The notes under the pieces were generated by a model. The model did no database searches. It was not told where the DNA came from and saw only the letters and a list, made by a program, of their open reading frames with translations. Positions 31,619 to 42,669 of a stretch of 64,000 nt of DNA are shown piece by piece. The stretch is from Doryteuthis pealeii (taxonomy: Eukaryota; Mollusca; Cephalopoda; Myopsida; Loliginidae), in contig CM042145.1 in assembly GCA_023376005.1 (NCBI GenBank), forward strand, positions 94,994,834 through 95,058,833. Reading direction: 5' to 3'. Position 1 is the stretch's first letter; each line of letters begins with the position of its first letter. Position numbers and translations under genes: made by a program.

Positions 31619-31621
31619 GTA
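31536..31621. repeat. (CA)n(TA)n microsatellite
   Basis: CA and TA runs. Confidence 0.95.
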
Positions 31622-31704
31622 AGAATAAATATGTATTGGAATATGTATATGTACTTATTGCATTAATATCAATGTAAGTCACAAAATTACTTCTATGCAA
31701 TATA

Positions 31705-31855
31705 TACAGGGTGTGTCCAAAAAGTATCGAAATTTGTTGTATTTTTTGACACACCTTGAATTCTGAAAAAAAAGTTCCATTTATTATTCATTTCTATCTT
31801 GGTAAATACAGCTTCAAACTTGGTACTTTTTTGACTCACCTTGTATTCTAAAAAC
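31705..31855. repeat. MITE-like repeat with GGTGTGTC ends
   Basis: CAGGGTGTGTCCAAAAAGTA at 31708 and two TTTTTTGAC(A/T)CACCTTG(A/T)ATTC inversions. Matches 1236-1355 and 35482-35650. Confidence 0.6.
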
Positions 31856-32002
31856 GTTGAGTTCTGACGATCAACATGGTTTTACTAAACCAGCTTAATT
31901 AACGCTTATTGACCACTTTTATATTCATTCACAGCTCCTACTAATTCTGTAAATTATTTTTTATCAATAGTCTAAGAAACCCCCCCCACACACAGACAGA
32001 GA

Positions 32003-32004
<2 letters not shown>

Positions 32005-32058
<54 letters not shown>
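32005..32058. repeat. (TA)n microsatellite
   Basis: TA run after a CACAGACAGAGAG tract. Confidence 0.95.
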
Positions 32059-32154
32059 TCTATCAATGATATCGATTATTCCACTAATAATACTGCGAAA
32101 AGTCGGTCCACCACTAACTCACCATGTAAGCTAGTAATAATCATACACTATGTC

Positions 32155-32186
32155 TCTCTCCCTCTCCCTTCCTCTCTCTCTCTTTG

Positions 32187-32246
<60 letters not shown>

Positions 32247-32247
32247 T
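32155..32247. repeat. (CT)n(TA)n microsatellite
   Basis: CT-rich then TA. Confidence 0.95.
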
Positions 32248-32447
32248 TTGGGTAGGGTGGACATGAAGTCAACGGTGCTTGTATACTGATAGTTTCTCCG
32301 CTATGCAAACCAAATTTTGAAATTTACATAGGCCAAAATCTGTCAGTACCCAAATGCCGATTATTCATATCTACGCTACACTTAGATATAAATGATCTGT
32401 CTATGGTAGTGAGCACTCTCTACTTATACACATTTCACCCTATATTA

Positions 32448-32472
32448 ATATATATATATATATTATATATAT

Positions 32473-32520
<48 letters not shown>
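32448..32520. repeat. (TA)n microsatellite
   Basis: TA run with ATGTATATG interruption. Confidence 0.95.
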
Positions 32521-32523
<3 letters not shown>

Positions 32524-32689
32524 GGACTCTCTCGTCGATTTTCTACGCATGAGGGTTCACACACACAATGAACAACCACACAATGATTTGTTTATAGTGG
32601 TGAAGTCTTGTGTTGGAGCATCCGCACTTCTTGGCACAGTCAATAGGAAAGAATTGGTGCATCAAGAGTTGCCACAAACCCAATCAACG

Positions 32690-32910
32690 ACCTCAGGAAT
32701 TTTGAATTCAGGGTTATCCTCTCCTAGACTGGTTACCTACCCAAGGTTGAAGGGCCCAGTCTGCCCTACTATTTAACCCATAGCTGGAGGGAATTTTGAA
32801 TTCAGAGTTATCCCTCTCCTAGACTGGTTACCTACCCAAGGCTGAAGGGCCCAGTCTGCCCTACTATTTAACCCATAGCTGGAGGGAGAATATATGGATA
32901 CATACCTTAT
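32690..32910 (-). repeat. SINE family II 3' segment, duplicated in tandem
   Basis: GAATTTTGAATTCAGGGTTATCC to CCCATAGCTGGAGGG at 32698-32792 is repeated at 32790-32886, a recent ~92-bp direct duplication. Confidence 0.75.
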
Positions 32911-33084
32911 ATATATATATGTATGTATTGTAACAATATATATATTTTTTTTTATTGTTATATATATTGTTTCATAAATGTCTATAAAATAAAGATTGAA
33001 AACTGTAAGGGCGACTGATAAGGTCAATCTAGGTAAACGACGATTACTCTCAGACGGTTGATTGGTTGAGAGAAAGATGGTTTA

Positions 33085-33315
33085 GCGTTTGCCTTTTGGG
33101 TAATACGGTTGGGATAATCATACAGGTGTTGGACTTGAGGCGACTTGCCGATTGATTAGAGGTTGACTCAACGCCCCCTCCGCCCGTCTAGCCTAAGTAA
33201 GGGCAAAAGTGGAGTAATGCATGACATAGACAGCTAAGCCATCAGGATTCCGTCCTAAAGCATCACGGGTCACCACCCACGGCTAACAGGTAGTCCCATT
33301 GGGGAACATTCAGAG
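33085..33315 (-). repeat. R3 fragment
   Basis: GCCGATTGATTAGAGG, CGCCCGTCTAGCC, TAATGCATGACAT and the GGTCACCACCCAC region match 1-180 in reverse. Confidence 0.65.
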
Positions 33316-33351
33316 GAGCAGACTATTTATGTCTTATATGAAAAATGTAAG

Positions 33352-33645
33352 TAGGAAGCGCGTGGTGTAATGGTTAAAATCATGGGAAATGGACACGTCG
33401 CCCCGAGTTCAAATCCTGGACGTGGCAATTGCATTTCACTTAGCGCTAATACCCTTGGGAAAAGTATGAATCCTACTCTCCTTCCAGCTATGGGTAAATT
33501 GTAGGGCAGACTGGGCTCTTTAACCTTGGTTTAGGCAACCGGTCTAGGAAAAGGAAAACTCTGAATTCAAACCTGTTAAACTCCGCTTAAGAAATTGACC
33601 CAGTGTCGCATCCTGCTCGTGCGGAGGGGTTGGTAGATATATATA
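33352..33645 (+). repeat. SINE family II, full length
   Basis: Best copy. Box A GCGTGGTGTAATGGTTAAAA (33359-33378), box B CCGAGTTCAAATCCTGG (33404-33420), body ACTTAGCGCTAATACCC, CTATGGGTAAATTGTAGGG, CTGAATTCAAACCTG and end GCTCGTGCGGAGGGGTTGG followed by TA. A pol III promoter is therefore present in sequence. Confidence 0.85.
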
Positions 33646-34309
33646 TGAAAAATGTAATCCAACACAAAGTATTAGTCCATCATTTTGCTTTCTTTTAAAC
33701 GGCTAAATTTATGAGATTAAAAGTTCTTTTTTTAAATTTTATTAATCAAAACTATTTCGGGTCTTCTGATCGTTTGTATCTCTGAGTCCCAGATCATTTT
33801 GTGCGTCTCTTTTTCTAGGGACAGATTCTGGTTAATGCCTATAAAATTTACCATCATCGTCAAGTGTTAATCTCTTGCACAATTCCCAGTGGATCACCCT
33901 TCGTACCCAGTCAGGCGAAAAATTCCCTTTATTTGTTTAATGACCATCGTGGATAGATAATAGATGGATTCTCGTAATTTATTGAGTGACTCTTGTATAA
34001 TGCGATATTGATGAAATATTTCGTGAAAGTTTAACTGACAACCATGTGTGATTTTTACGAACACGCACTCTCTCTCTCTCCACACACACGCACATACATA
34101 CACCCATTCTCTCTCTCTCTCGTTCTCTCTCTCTCTCTCTCTGTCCCTCTATCACATACACACACACTTATGTCTATATACACAGCAAAGTTGCGCAATT
34201 CCCTGAGGATCACCCCTCATACTCAATCGTGTGAAAAAGTCCTCTTATTTATGGAGTGATCATTGTAGATAGATAGAAAGATAGATTCCATTTATTTATT
34301 GAATTTCGT

Positions 34310-34460
<151 letters not shown>

Positions 34461-34488
34461 TATCTATTGAATACTCCTCGTATATTGT

Positions 34489-34715
34489 GACAGTCGGTAG
34501 AGCGTTCGGCTCGAAACCACAAGGTTCCTAGTTCGATACCGGTCCCCGCCAACTCAGCGTATGAGTAGCACAGTAAGGAGCTGATGGTAGGTGTGGCTCC
34601 CCATTTCAGATGCTAAAACAATCTCCTTGGTCTAGCGCTATTGAAAAGGGGATAGACTCCCTCGCTGACTGGCTGATACCGACTTTAGGCCGCCCCGTCG
34701 ACTTTTTACTTTATT
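34489..34715 (+). repeat. tRNA-derived SINE, family I
   Basis: Box A GACAGTCGGTAGAGCG (34489-34504), box B TAGTTCGATACCGG (34530-34543), then AACTCAGCGTATGAG, CCTTGGTCTAGCGC and CTGATACCGACTTTAGG. Confidence 0.85.
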
Positions 34716-34748
34716 AGACATGAATTTGTGATTTTCCGAATTCACACC

Positions 34749-34749
34749 C

Positions 34750-34782
<33 letters not shown>

Positions 34783-34900
34783 TTACACACACACACACAC
34801 ACACACACGCATACACTTATGTCTTTGTACACAGGAAAGTTTTCATGAATCTGTGCTGCGTAATGTGTGTGTATGTGTGTATGTGTGTGTGTGTGTGTAA
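34749..34900. repeat. (CTGT)/(CT)/(CA)/(GT) microsatellites
   Basis: CT tract and CA run at 34749-34810 and GT run at 34864-34899. Confidence 0.9.
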
Positions 34901-35367
34901 CAACTGATTTATAATTCATGGATAAATGTATATTTTGTGCCGAAAAAGAAAAAAGTAAAACTCCCAAACTTTCCACTTTCCTTTTTATCCATTGGACACT
35001 CTGTGTTATAAAACAGTGCCAAAGATTGGAAAACCATGGTGGGTCTAAAGTGAATAATTATTCATGCTGGAATTGAAAACATGTCTGAGAGCATTTTTAC
35101 CAGTTCAGATCTTGACTGACTTGAAGGAAATTGTCTTTTCGGAGCTTCTGAGCTACGATGAAAAAAATGAAGAAAGAAAAAAGTTTCCGTAGGAATTTAG
35201 AGAGGAATGTGTAGAAGAATAATAAATAACTGTCATATCATTTACGCCATTTTTTAAGTTTGCATCTTTTAAACTTATGAAGAAGTTCCTGTTGTTTTAT
35301 TGTAACTTGCGCTACGATATATTCTATCTCTCTCCTCTCAGTGTCTATCTCTGTATCTCTGTATCTC

Positions 35368-35369
35368 TG

Positions 35370-35443
<74 letters not shown>
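35368..35443. repeat. (CT)n(TA)n microsatellite
   Basis: Compound run. Confidence 0.95.
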
Positions 35444-35445
<2 letters not shown>

Positions 35446-35481
35446 TTGAGTAAAAAGAGTATCGAGATTTTTTGTACTTTT

Positions 35482-35650
35482 TGACAGACCTTGTATTCTG
35501 AAAAAAAAAATAACGTTCCATTCATTCTTCATTCTTATCTTGGTAAATACAGCTTTAAACTTGTAATTTTTTGACACACCTTGTATTCTGAAAATAAATA
35601 AATAAATGGAACACTATTTTATTCAGAATACAAGGTGTGTCAAAAACTGC
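35482..35650. repeat. MITE-like fold-back, GGTGTGTCAAAAA ends
   Basis: TGACAGACCTTGTATTCTG at 35482, TTGACACACCTTGTATTCTG at 35571, and its inverse CAGAATACAAGGTGTGTCAA at 35624-35643. Confidence 0.65.
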
Positions 35651-35750
35651 AATAGTATTTGGTTATCACTAGCTCACTTGGTGAGTTTGTAGTGGTCAAG
35701 TTTTTGCGGTATTATTAGTGAAGTTCTCAATATCAGTGATAGAACTATTT

Positions 35751-35753
<3 letters not shown>

Positions 35754-35786
<33 letters not shown>
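35754..35786. repeat. (TA)n microsatellite
   Basis: Left flank of the next fold-back. Confidence 0.95.
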
Positions 35787-35790
<4 letters not shown>

Positions 35791-35935
35791 TAAACCTAAT
35801 GAGTCAGATATACCTACTATCAGTTTCGCATAGTAGCTCTTCAGGGCAAAAGAGTCAGATCTTTGGCCTGAAGAGCTACTATGCGAAACCGTTAGTAGAT
35901 ATATCTGACTCATTAGGTTTAACTTTATTATTTGC
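35787..35935. mobile_element. Fold-back element with opposed hammerhead-like cores (family H)
   Basis: AAGTTAAACCTAATGAGTCA at 35787 is mirrored by TGACTCATTAGGTTTAACTT ending about 35935. Each arm has CUGAAGA, GAAA and ACU/AGU or ACC/AGU helix III (35805-35850 reverse, 35862-35908 forward). Helix II is only GC/GC, so ribozyme function is doubtful. Confidence 0.6.
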
Positions 35936-36132
35936 TCTACTAAGGTATTGAGCACTCTTTACTTGTTAGCTTTAGATAATCCTGGCGGTTTATATATATA
36001 TATATATATTTCATATATGTATATTTTTTTTTCTTTTGGCCAGTATTATAGTGTCAACCGATTATTTTCGGTTGGTACGACTATCTTGGTCTTTTCTTTT
36101 TTCAAATATTTTCCCCTAGGTGATGTTTGGTA

Positions 36133-36135
<3 letters not shown>

Positions 36136-36196
<61 letters not shown>
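36136..36196. repeat. (TA)n microsatellite
   Basis: TA run with one slip. Confidence 0.95.
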
Positions 36197-36197
<1 letters not shown>

Positions 36198-36198
<1 letters not shown>

Positions 36199-36720
36199 TT
36201 TTGTTGACATGTACAGACAATTCTTGTCGGACGAGTTTTTGGTTAATCCTTTCTAATTTCGGGCCATCTTTTTGGTGTCGGGGTGGAACTGGTGTAACAG
36301 TCCACCAAAGGTTTCGATACGAGCGCTTTCGGCAATACAGTTTGCCATCATCAGGTAGAAACGAAGGTATGGTTTCGTGTCTTGATTTTAAGGAGAACGA
36401 GTAGTAGCAAGGAATTAGAAGTGGGAGGTAATAACAATTGGTAGTGGGAGGTTGTAGGAATGGTAGTAGTTCGAGCTAACGATGCAGTAGTGATTTTTTG
36501 TGGGAGGGGGGAAGAAGTTTGTGAGAAGGGGAGGGGTATAGTGGAAGGAGGATAGGCGGAAAATTATAAGCATTTGAGAACTTTGGTGGACTGTTACACC
36601 AGTTCCACCCCGACACTAAAAAGATGTCTCGAAAATGAGAAAGGATCATCCAAAACCTCGTCCGGCAAGAATGTCTGTACAGTTCAACAAAACTTGTATA
36701 AAAGAAAAAATACTGTCAAA
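36198..36720. mobile_element. Penelope-like 5' fragment in fold-back arrangement
   Basis: The reverse arm at 36198-36420 reads MANCIAESARIETFGGLLH then QFHPDTKKMAR, with a frameshift before the LERINQK / VRQEL region. The forward arm at about 36585-36715 is an inverted partial copy starting just past the predicted ribozyme cleavage site. A guanine-rich spacer (GTGGGAGG units) lies between. No polymerase domain. Confidence 0.65.
36311..36362 (-). ncRNA. Hammerhead ribozyme-like motif, intact (Penelope type)
   Basis: Helix I UAC/GUA next to the core plus GUUUC/GAAAC (2-nt bulge). CUGAUGA core. One extra U. Helix II GGCAA/UUGCC. GAAA. Helix III palindrome AGCGCU. C17 at 36321. The reading frame's ATGATG lies inside the core. 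Confidence 0.8.
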
Positions 36721-36724
36721 ATAT

Positions 36725-37043
36725 AGTCATATACACAACTCCCATGACCCCCCCCCCTTCACATACATAAGACCATAAAAAACAACCCACCTCATAGAGG
36801 TTCTTCATTGAACAAATGGACTTGCTACTACTAACACACTCGTCTACCCGGATTTTAATAGCATGTCAAACCCGCAAAAACACTTCGATTTTTATAGTTC
36901 TTCTATAATGCTCCCTTTCAAAAAATCTATAAACAATTTCTTCAAATAAGAAATTTTCTCCTGACGATGACCTATGGTCGAAACTAGATGAGAATAAACA
37001 ACATATAAGAAATATTCCTGCTTGTCTTATTACTTTTTGTTCA

Positions 37044-37048
<5 letters not shown>
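36725..37048 (+). mobile_element. Repeat F: short conserved ORF followed by hammerhead
   Basis: Forward frame reads TNGLATTNTLVYPDFNSMSN, then PQKHFDFYSSSIMLPFKKSI and NNFFK stop (36815-36948), 8 nt before the hammerhead. An inverted homologue at 45543-45865 keeps this frame. Possibly the C-terminal end of a Penelope-like ORF with its terminal-repeat ribozyme (inference). (TA)n follows. Confidence 0.6.
36956..36998 (+). ncRNA. Hammerhead-like motif (family F, mutated)
   Basis: UUCUC/GAGAA helix I, CUGACGA, GACC/GGUC helix II, GAAA. The helix III palindrome ACUAGU is changed to ACUAGA, removing the conserved U before the cleavage base, so probably inactive. Confidence 0.6.
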
Positions 37049-37110
<62 letters not shown>

Positions 37111-37112
37111 CA
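37048..37112. repeat. (TA)n microsatellite
   Basis: TA run after repeat F. Confidence 0.95.
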
Positions 37113-37371
37113 AACACACACACTCATTTTACTAGTTGCTTTTTCTCTGCTTAGAATGATATATGCAAATAAAGCTTAATCCGAATTGTATCTCCATTTT
37201 CTATAAGTTAAAAATATATCTATAATCAATTCTGATTTGAAAAATATAAAACCAGTTTCTATATTCTTTGAGTAAATTTTCTTTTGGCGAAAAGTTGGTT
37301 TAACTTTGCCTACCACATTTCCCCACGGCTCTCGGTGTCAGGGCATAAATTGGCGAATTTTGCCTGATTAG

Positions 37372-37578
37372 GACCGGTTTAGCTCAGTCGGTAGCTCCAG
37401 GTTTGATATCGGCTCTTGCCAACTCAGTGTATGAATAGCACAGGGTTCTGTGGGAAAATAAGGAGCTGATGGTAAGTGTGGCGCTCCACACCAGACGCTA
37501 AAAGTATCCTTGGTCTAGCGATAGTGAAAAGAGGATAGACTCCCTCGCTGTCTGACTGATACCGACTTTATTTAATTA
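37372..37578 (+). repeat. tRNA-derived SINE, family I
   Basis: Box A GGTTTAGCTCAGTCGGTAG (37377-37395), box B CAGGTTTGATATCGG, then the family body. About 25 nt between the boxes is deleted. Confidence 0.8.
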
Positions 37579-37971
37579 CTTTTTATTCCATTCAACTGAT
37601 AGACAATTGCTAAAGAGTCAAGTACCAGCTTCAAGGATGGTTCACAGACGATAGAAAAACTGCAGGGGTGTTGGTGTAGTTGTTTTTCAGTGTAAACTAA
37701 TGTAAAGAAATGGACCGAAGTAGAGGGAGAGTCGACATGAGCGGTCTAAAGTAGGAAAATACTTAAACAAGTGCAACAGTTTTCATTCTTCTCAGGCCAG
37801 TTTTTGTGCAACATTTTCTGAAAATTCATCTCAATGGTAAGACTTGAGGACGCAGTAAAAAGAGGAACATGAGAGTGCACCCTCCTCTCGAATGAAAAAT
37901 ATCGGTATGTGCCCGACTTTACCCCCACGAGCAATACAAGGTCGGTTTTTCTCAGTCTCCGCTTATGAAAC

Positions 37972-38145
37972 ACAGAGTTCCGGGTTCGATACCAGCCCTC
38001 GTCAACTCAGTGCAGGAGTACTACAGATTATGTGCGGTAAAGTGAGGAGCTGACAGTAGGCGCTCCAACTCATACACAAACGCTAGCGAAAAAGGGATAG
38101 ACTTCCTAGCTGATACCAACAATAGGCCACTCGGTTATTTTACTT
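37972..38145 (+). repeat. tRNA-derived SINE, family I (5' truncated)
   Basis: Box B CCGGGTTCGATACC at 37980-37993 and the family body. Confidence 0.75.
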
Positions 38146-38154
38146 AGTTAAAAG

Positions 38155-38362
38155 TGGTTTGGATTCAGAGTTTTCCTTTTCCTCAACCTGTTTCTGTTCT
38201 AAAGTTAAGTATCACATAGTTTGGGGGAGAATAGTTAGATTTATATATTTTCTGAGGGTATCATGGCTATAAGAAATGCAGTCAGACTTAGACTGAATTT
38301 GAACTCAGTTCGCGTATCCATATCTTAAGAGGATTACCGTTATACGAAGCGCCTCCAGTCAT
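38155..38362 (-). repeat. SINE family II, diverged
   Basis: TTGGATTCAGAGTTTTCC, GGGGGAGAATAG, GAATTTGAACTCAG and AGCGCCTCC, in the order of a reverse copy. Confidence 0.55.
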
Positions 38363-38559
38363 ATCAGAAATGTAGTTTCAGAGAAGCTTCGATCAGTGAA
38401 AAATCTCTGACATTAGCATATTGAATATAAAAGGGTGGGAGTTTGAATAACATTAATTTATGTCTTGATAAATCGATGAGCCTGTTCAATCCATAACTGT
38501 GTGTATATTTAAACAACAACAGGTAATATAAGTAACCTGAGTCTTTTGTTTTTCAGAAA

Positions 38560-39740
38560 TGACTTGATTCAGCATTAAATGACTCGAAAAGGGTTCATAT
38601 GACATAAAACATCCAACCAACCAACCAACCAACCAACTGAAGTTAAGCAGTGATGAACCAGTTCAATACTTAATTGAGTGACCATTTAACAACTGCAGTT
38701 ACTGTAAGCAGGCTGAGTACGTTGTTTATCAAAAATGACTTGATTCCGCATTAATGACCCGGAAATGGTTGATATACCGTAAAACAAAACCAACAACCAA
38801 CCAACCGAAGTTAGCATCGATGATCATATTAAACACTTAACTGAGTGACCACTTTCGCAATAGCAGGTGCTAGAACCTGAGTTCTTTGTTTATCAAAAAT
38901 GATTTAATTTGGCATTAAATGACCCGAAAAGGGTTGATATGCTGTTAAACAACCAATCAACTAACCAACCAACCAACCAACCAACGGACGTTGAGCAGCG
39001 ATGGTTCTGTTTAATACCTAACTGGTAAAAACATAAAACAACCAAACAACCAAGTGAAGTTAAGTAGTGGTGAGCTTGTCCAATACGTAATTGGGTGACG
39101 ACTTATGCATAGCAGCTACTGTAAGCAATCTGAGTCTTTTTTCATTAAAAATAACACAATTCGGCATTAACTGACCTGAAAATAGTTGACACAAAACAAC
39201 CAATCGAAGTTAGGCAGTGATGAGCCTGTTCACTACTTAAGTGGGTGACCATTTAAGTAACAGTACCTATTGTAAGCAACCCGAGTCATTTTATAAAAAA
39301 TGACTTGATTCGGCATTAACTGGCCCAAAGAGGGTTGATATGCCGTAAAACAAAACAAAACAACAAAACAACCAATCAACCAACCAACCAAACAAACAAT
39401 CGAAGTTAAACAGTGTTGAACATGTTCAATACGTAATTATGGGACCACCGTAGCAACAGCAGCTACTGTCAGCAACCTGAGTCCTTTGTTTATCAAAATG
39501 ACTTGATTTGGCATTAAATAACACGGAAATGGTTGATACGCCGTAAAACAAAACAAACCAACCAACCAGCCAGACGAAGTTAAGCAGCGATGAGTTTGTT
39601 TAGTAATTAATTGGGTAACCACCTTAGCAACAACAGCAACTGTCAGCAACCCGAGTCCTTCGCTTATCAAAATATCCTGATTCGGCATTAAATGACACAT
39701 GACACAAGGGTTGATATGCCATAAAACAAAACAACAAACT
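38560..39740 (+). repeat. Tandem array, ~175-bp monomer built on the R3 hairpin module
   Basis: GACTTGATTCGGCATTAAATGA-type monomer starts at 38561, 38737, 38901, about 39151, 39302, 39500 and about 39675, with spacings 176, 164, 250, 151, 198 and 175. Each monomer has the hairpin CGGCATTAAATGACCC / GGGTTGATATGCCG, a (CAAC)n tail, GAAGTTAAGCAG(T/C)GATGA, GTGACCAC and GCAACAGCAGCTACTGTAAG. Not coding. Confidence 0.85.
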
Positions 39741-40137
39741 TTTTTGATGAATACATCTTCAATCTTGGTATTTTTCCAGACGACTCATATGTACTGTTTA
39801 TCTGGACATTCCATTTCGTAAAAGTTTTTTTTCCGACCTGAGGTTGATGCATCATCATTGCAGACGTAACCTGTCTGTTCCCTTAGCATATTTTAAGTTG
39901 GTGAATGAATATCCGAATTCTGTCACATCAAACCTCCATTCCTCCTTCACAGAAGGCGACTACTTTTTTTCCCTTTTGTTATCAGCTTCATCTTTTTCTT
40001 TCGATAATCAGATAGTCCAACTTCTTTTTAATTGTTCCGCTATTTCTCTTCCGTTTTGATTTATTTTCATTTTCATCTTACGTTTCTTTGCAATTCTCAT
40101 TTTGTCCTTTTTCTCTTCTTTCCTTTCTTCATCAGTC

Positions 40138-40760
40138 ATCCTCGATTTCTTTCTTTATTTCTTCCTTTCTTTCTTCTTTTCTTTTTCTTTCTTTCTTTCT
40201 TTCTTTCCTTCTTCCTTTGTTTCCTTATTTCCTTCTTCCTTTCTTTCTTCTTCTCTTCTTCTTTCTTTCTTTCTCTCTTCCTTTCCTTATTTATTTCCTT
40301 CTTCCTTTCTTTCTGTCTTTCTTTCTCTATTCCTTTCCTTATTTATTCCCTTCTTCCTTTCTTTCTTCCTTCTTCCTTTTTCCCTTCTTCCTTTCTTCCT
40401 TTCTTTCTTATTTTCTTTTCCTTTCTTTCTTTCCTTCTTTCTTTTCTTCCTTCTTTCGTTCCTTCCTTTTCTTTCCTTCTTCGTTCCTTTCTTTCCTTTC
40501 TTTCTTTCCCTTCCTGTCTTTCTTTCTTTCTTTCCTTTTTCTTCTTTCTTTCTTTTCCATCAATTTCATCGTCGTTTATTGACGCTGTTTTCTATTTCTT
40601 TCCTTTATTCATTTATCCAGGTTCTTCTCTTTCTTTTCCTTCTTTTTTTCTTTCTGTATTCGTTCGTTTGTAATCTGTCATCTGATATCTTTCTTTCTTC
40701 CTTTCTTCTTTCTTCTTTCATTCTTTCTTTCCTGTTCTCCCCTTTTACTTCTTTATTCAA
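40138..40760. repeat. Long polypyrimidine block (CTTT/CTTC)n
   Basis: Over 600 bp almost entirely C/T on the forward strand. The three ORFs (up to 223 codons) encode only F/S/L/P and are compositional artefacts. A related tract lies at 40825-40915. Confidence 0.95.
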
Positions 40761-41097
40761 AATAATTCACTAAAAAAAAAAGAAAACAAAAAGAAAACAA
40801 CAAAAAACAAAAAGAATGTTCTTTCTTTGTTCCTCTCTTTATTTCCTTATGTCTTTATTTTCCTTTCTTTCCTTCTTCCTTCTTTCTTTCTTTCTTTCTT
40901 TCTTCTTTCTTCTAATGTTTCCTATTTCTTAATTCTGTGTATCTTTCGTTTTTACTTTACCAACCTTATTCTCTTCTCTGCTTCTTTCACTTTTTCTCTG
41001 AAAATGATACATGAAAAAAAAAGTCCCCAAAAAAAAGAAAAAAAAAAGAAGCAAAACAAAACAAAAAAAACATGTTTAATCTTCTCTCTACAATATT

Positions 41098-41098
41098 A

Positions 41099-41143
<45 letters not shown>

Positions 41144-41230
41144 TACACACACGCGGACGCGCGTGCTCGAGCTCTCACAGTGAAAGTATGTGTGTGTATA
41201 TGTGTGTGATAGAGATAGAGATAGAGGTAG

Positions 41231-41323
<93 letters not shown>

Positions 41324-41474
41324 TAGAGAGAGAGAGATAGAGAGAGATAGAGAGGTAGAGACATTGACATATATTATATAGAGAGTGAGAGATAGATAGA
41401 TTTATAGATAGATAGAGTGAGAGAGGAGAGGGAGAGAGAGAGAGTGAGATTTATAGATAGACAGAGATTTATAG

Positions 41475-41525
<51 letters not shown>
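41098..41525. repeat. (CA)n, (TA)n, (GA)n and (GATA)n compound region
   Basis: CA 41098-41142, TA 41233-41282, GA/GATA 41283-41362 and 41385-41525. Confidence 0.95.
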
Positions 41526-41529
41526 TAGG

Positions 41530-42095
41530 GGGGACTAGTTCTCGTATAAATAAACAAACAACAAACATAATAAACAATTTAAAACTGCAACTTTTGACGT
41601 GCTCCAACATTCGACTCCTAAACTATATCTGACGCCCGATCAATGGTCAGCGCACCGAGAGGTTTCCTCCTAACATGACACTCTGTCATTGCCATCAGTT
41701 TCTTTACATTTGATTTAGCCAAAACCATCAAACTTTTTTCTTCTTTGAATTGTTTTATACTTTTATCTCTTTTTTTCTTAGTCATCTCACAACTGACGTT
41801 TATTTTGTTTTTTTTGCAAACGGACTTATTTCTCTACTTTCTTCCTTGCAACATTATTACCTCGCTATATTCTTTCGGCTTTGTTCGTATTTTTTATCTA
41901 TGCTTTTTCTTTATGCATCTACATCTCGGTGGATTAACCATACTTGTGACCTTGTGTCACATCCTTATGAAAGTGGTGAAAGAGTTGGGTACATACCTTC
42001 ATCTTCTTCGATCATTTTTTACCTCGGGTATGTCTACATTTCTATGAGTTAACTCGTTCTTGTCAGGTGTTTCAGACTTATCTTTTTTTTATCTA
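41530..42095. other. No recognised gene
   Basis: Pyrimidine-biased sequence. Overlapping 100-codon ORFs at 41745-42052 are phenylalanine-rich and show no domain. Confidence 0.45.
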
Positions 42096-42097
42096 CA

Positions 42098-42634
42098 TCT
42101 TTTTATGATGGGGATTCTGTGTATGGCTGTCGGTAATCAAAACTACATCACTGTTTACATAACAATACCCTCAGGAATTGTGTAAGTTTATCAACGAGTA
42201 TTTGATTTTTTTGTCAAAATCATTAATATATAGAATAAATCCTATTTATTAAAAATGTCTCTATGAAAATCTGAGTTATATTCGGCTCAGAGTAGCCGAT
42301 GTTATTAGTGCGTTTAAAATCCTGCAATGTGTCTTATATATCACTAAGATATAGAGGTTTACATAATATAAGGTGTGGTTAATTTACACAGTGGTTTTAA
42401 CAAAACTGGGTTAAATAAATAATTACTTGGCGTTATTGATCTTTAATAGTATCGTTTTATTCTTCAGCGTATTAAAATCAATCCTATGAATGAACCAATT
42501 AAAATATGATTAAAATAAGTGTAATCTTTTTATATGCGTTCTTACTTAATTTCGTTAGTCTTTGTAATTCAATATATATAATTCGTTACATTAAAATTTA
42601 ATAATTACACCCGGAGGGCGCATATTCTTGCTTG
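42098..42634 (+). mobile_element. Diverged Helitron, subfamily 1
   Basis: TCTTTTTATGATGGGGATTC start after A; hairpin CACCCGGAGGGCG then CTTG (for CTAG) at 42631-42634 before T. Confidence 0.65.
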
Positions 42635-42669
42635 TGCCTACAAACAGTTTTTATTCAAACAACTGTCTT

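Noticed and set aside
33890..34300. Mariner-like ends (TTTATTGAGTGACTC, TTTATGGAGTGATC)
   Set aside because: They resemble the terminal repeat near 1943, but no paired inverted repeat or transposase could be found.
38560..39740. CRISPR-like regularly spaced repeats
   Set aside because: The spacers are themselves conserved monomer sequence, unit length is ~175 bp, and the setting is eukaryotic. It is a satellite-type tandem array.
40032..40773. Three long overlapping ORFs (164-223 codons) in the pyrimidine block
   Set aside because: They encode only F, S, L and P because the strand lacks purines and so has few stop codons. All three frames are open, which is composition, not coding.
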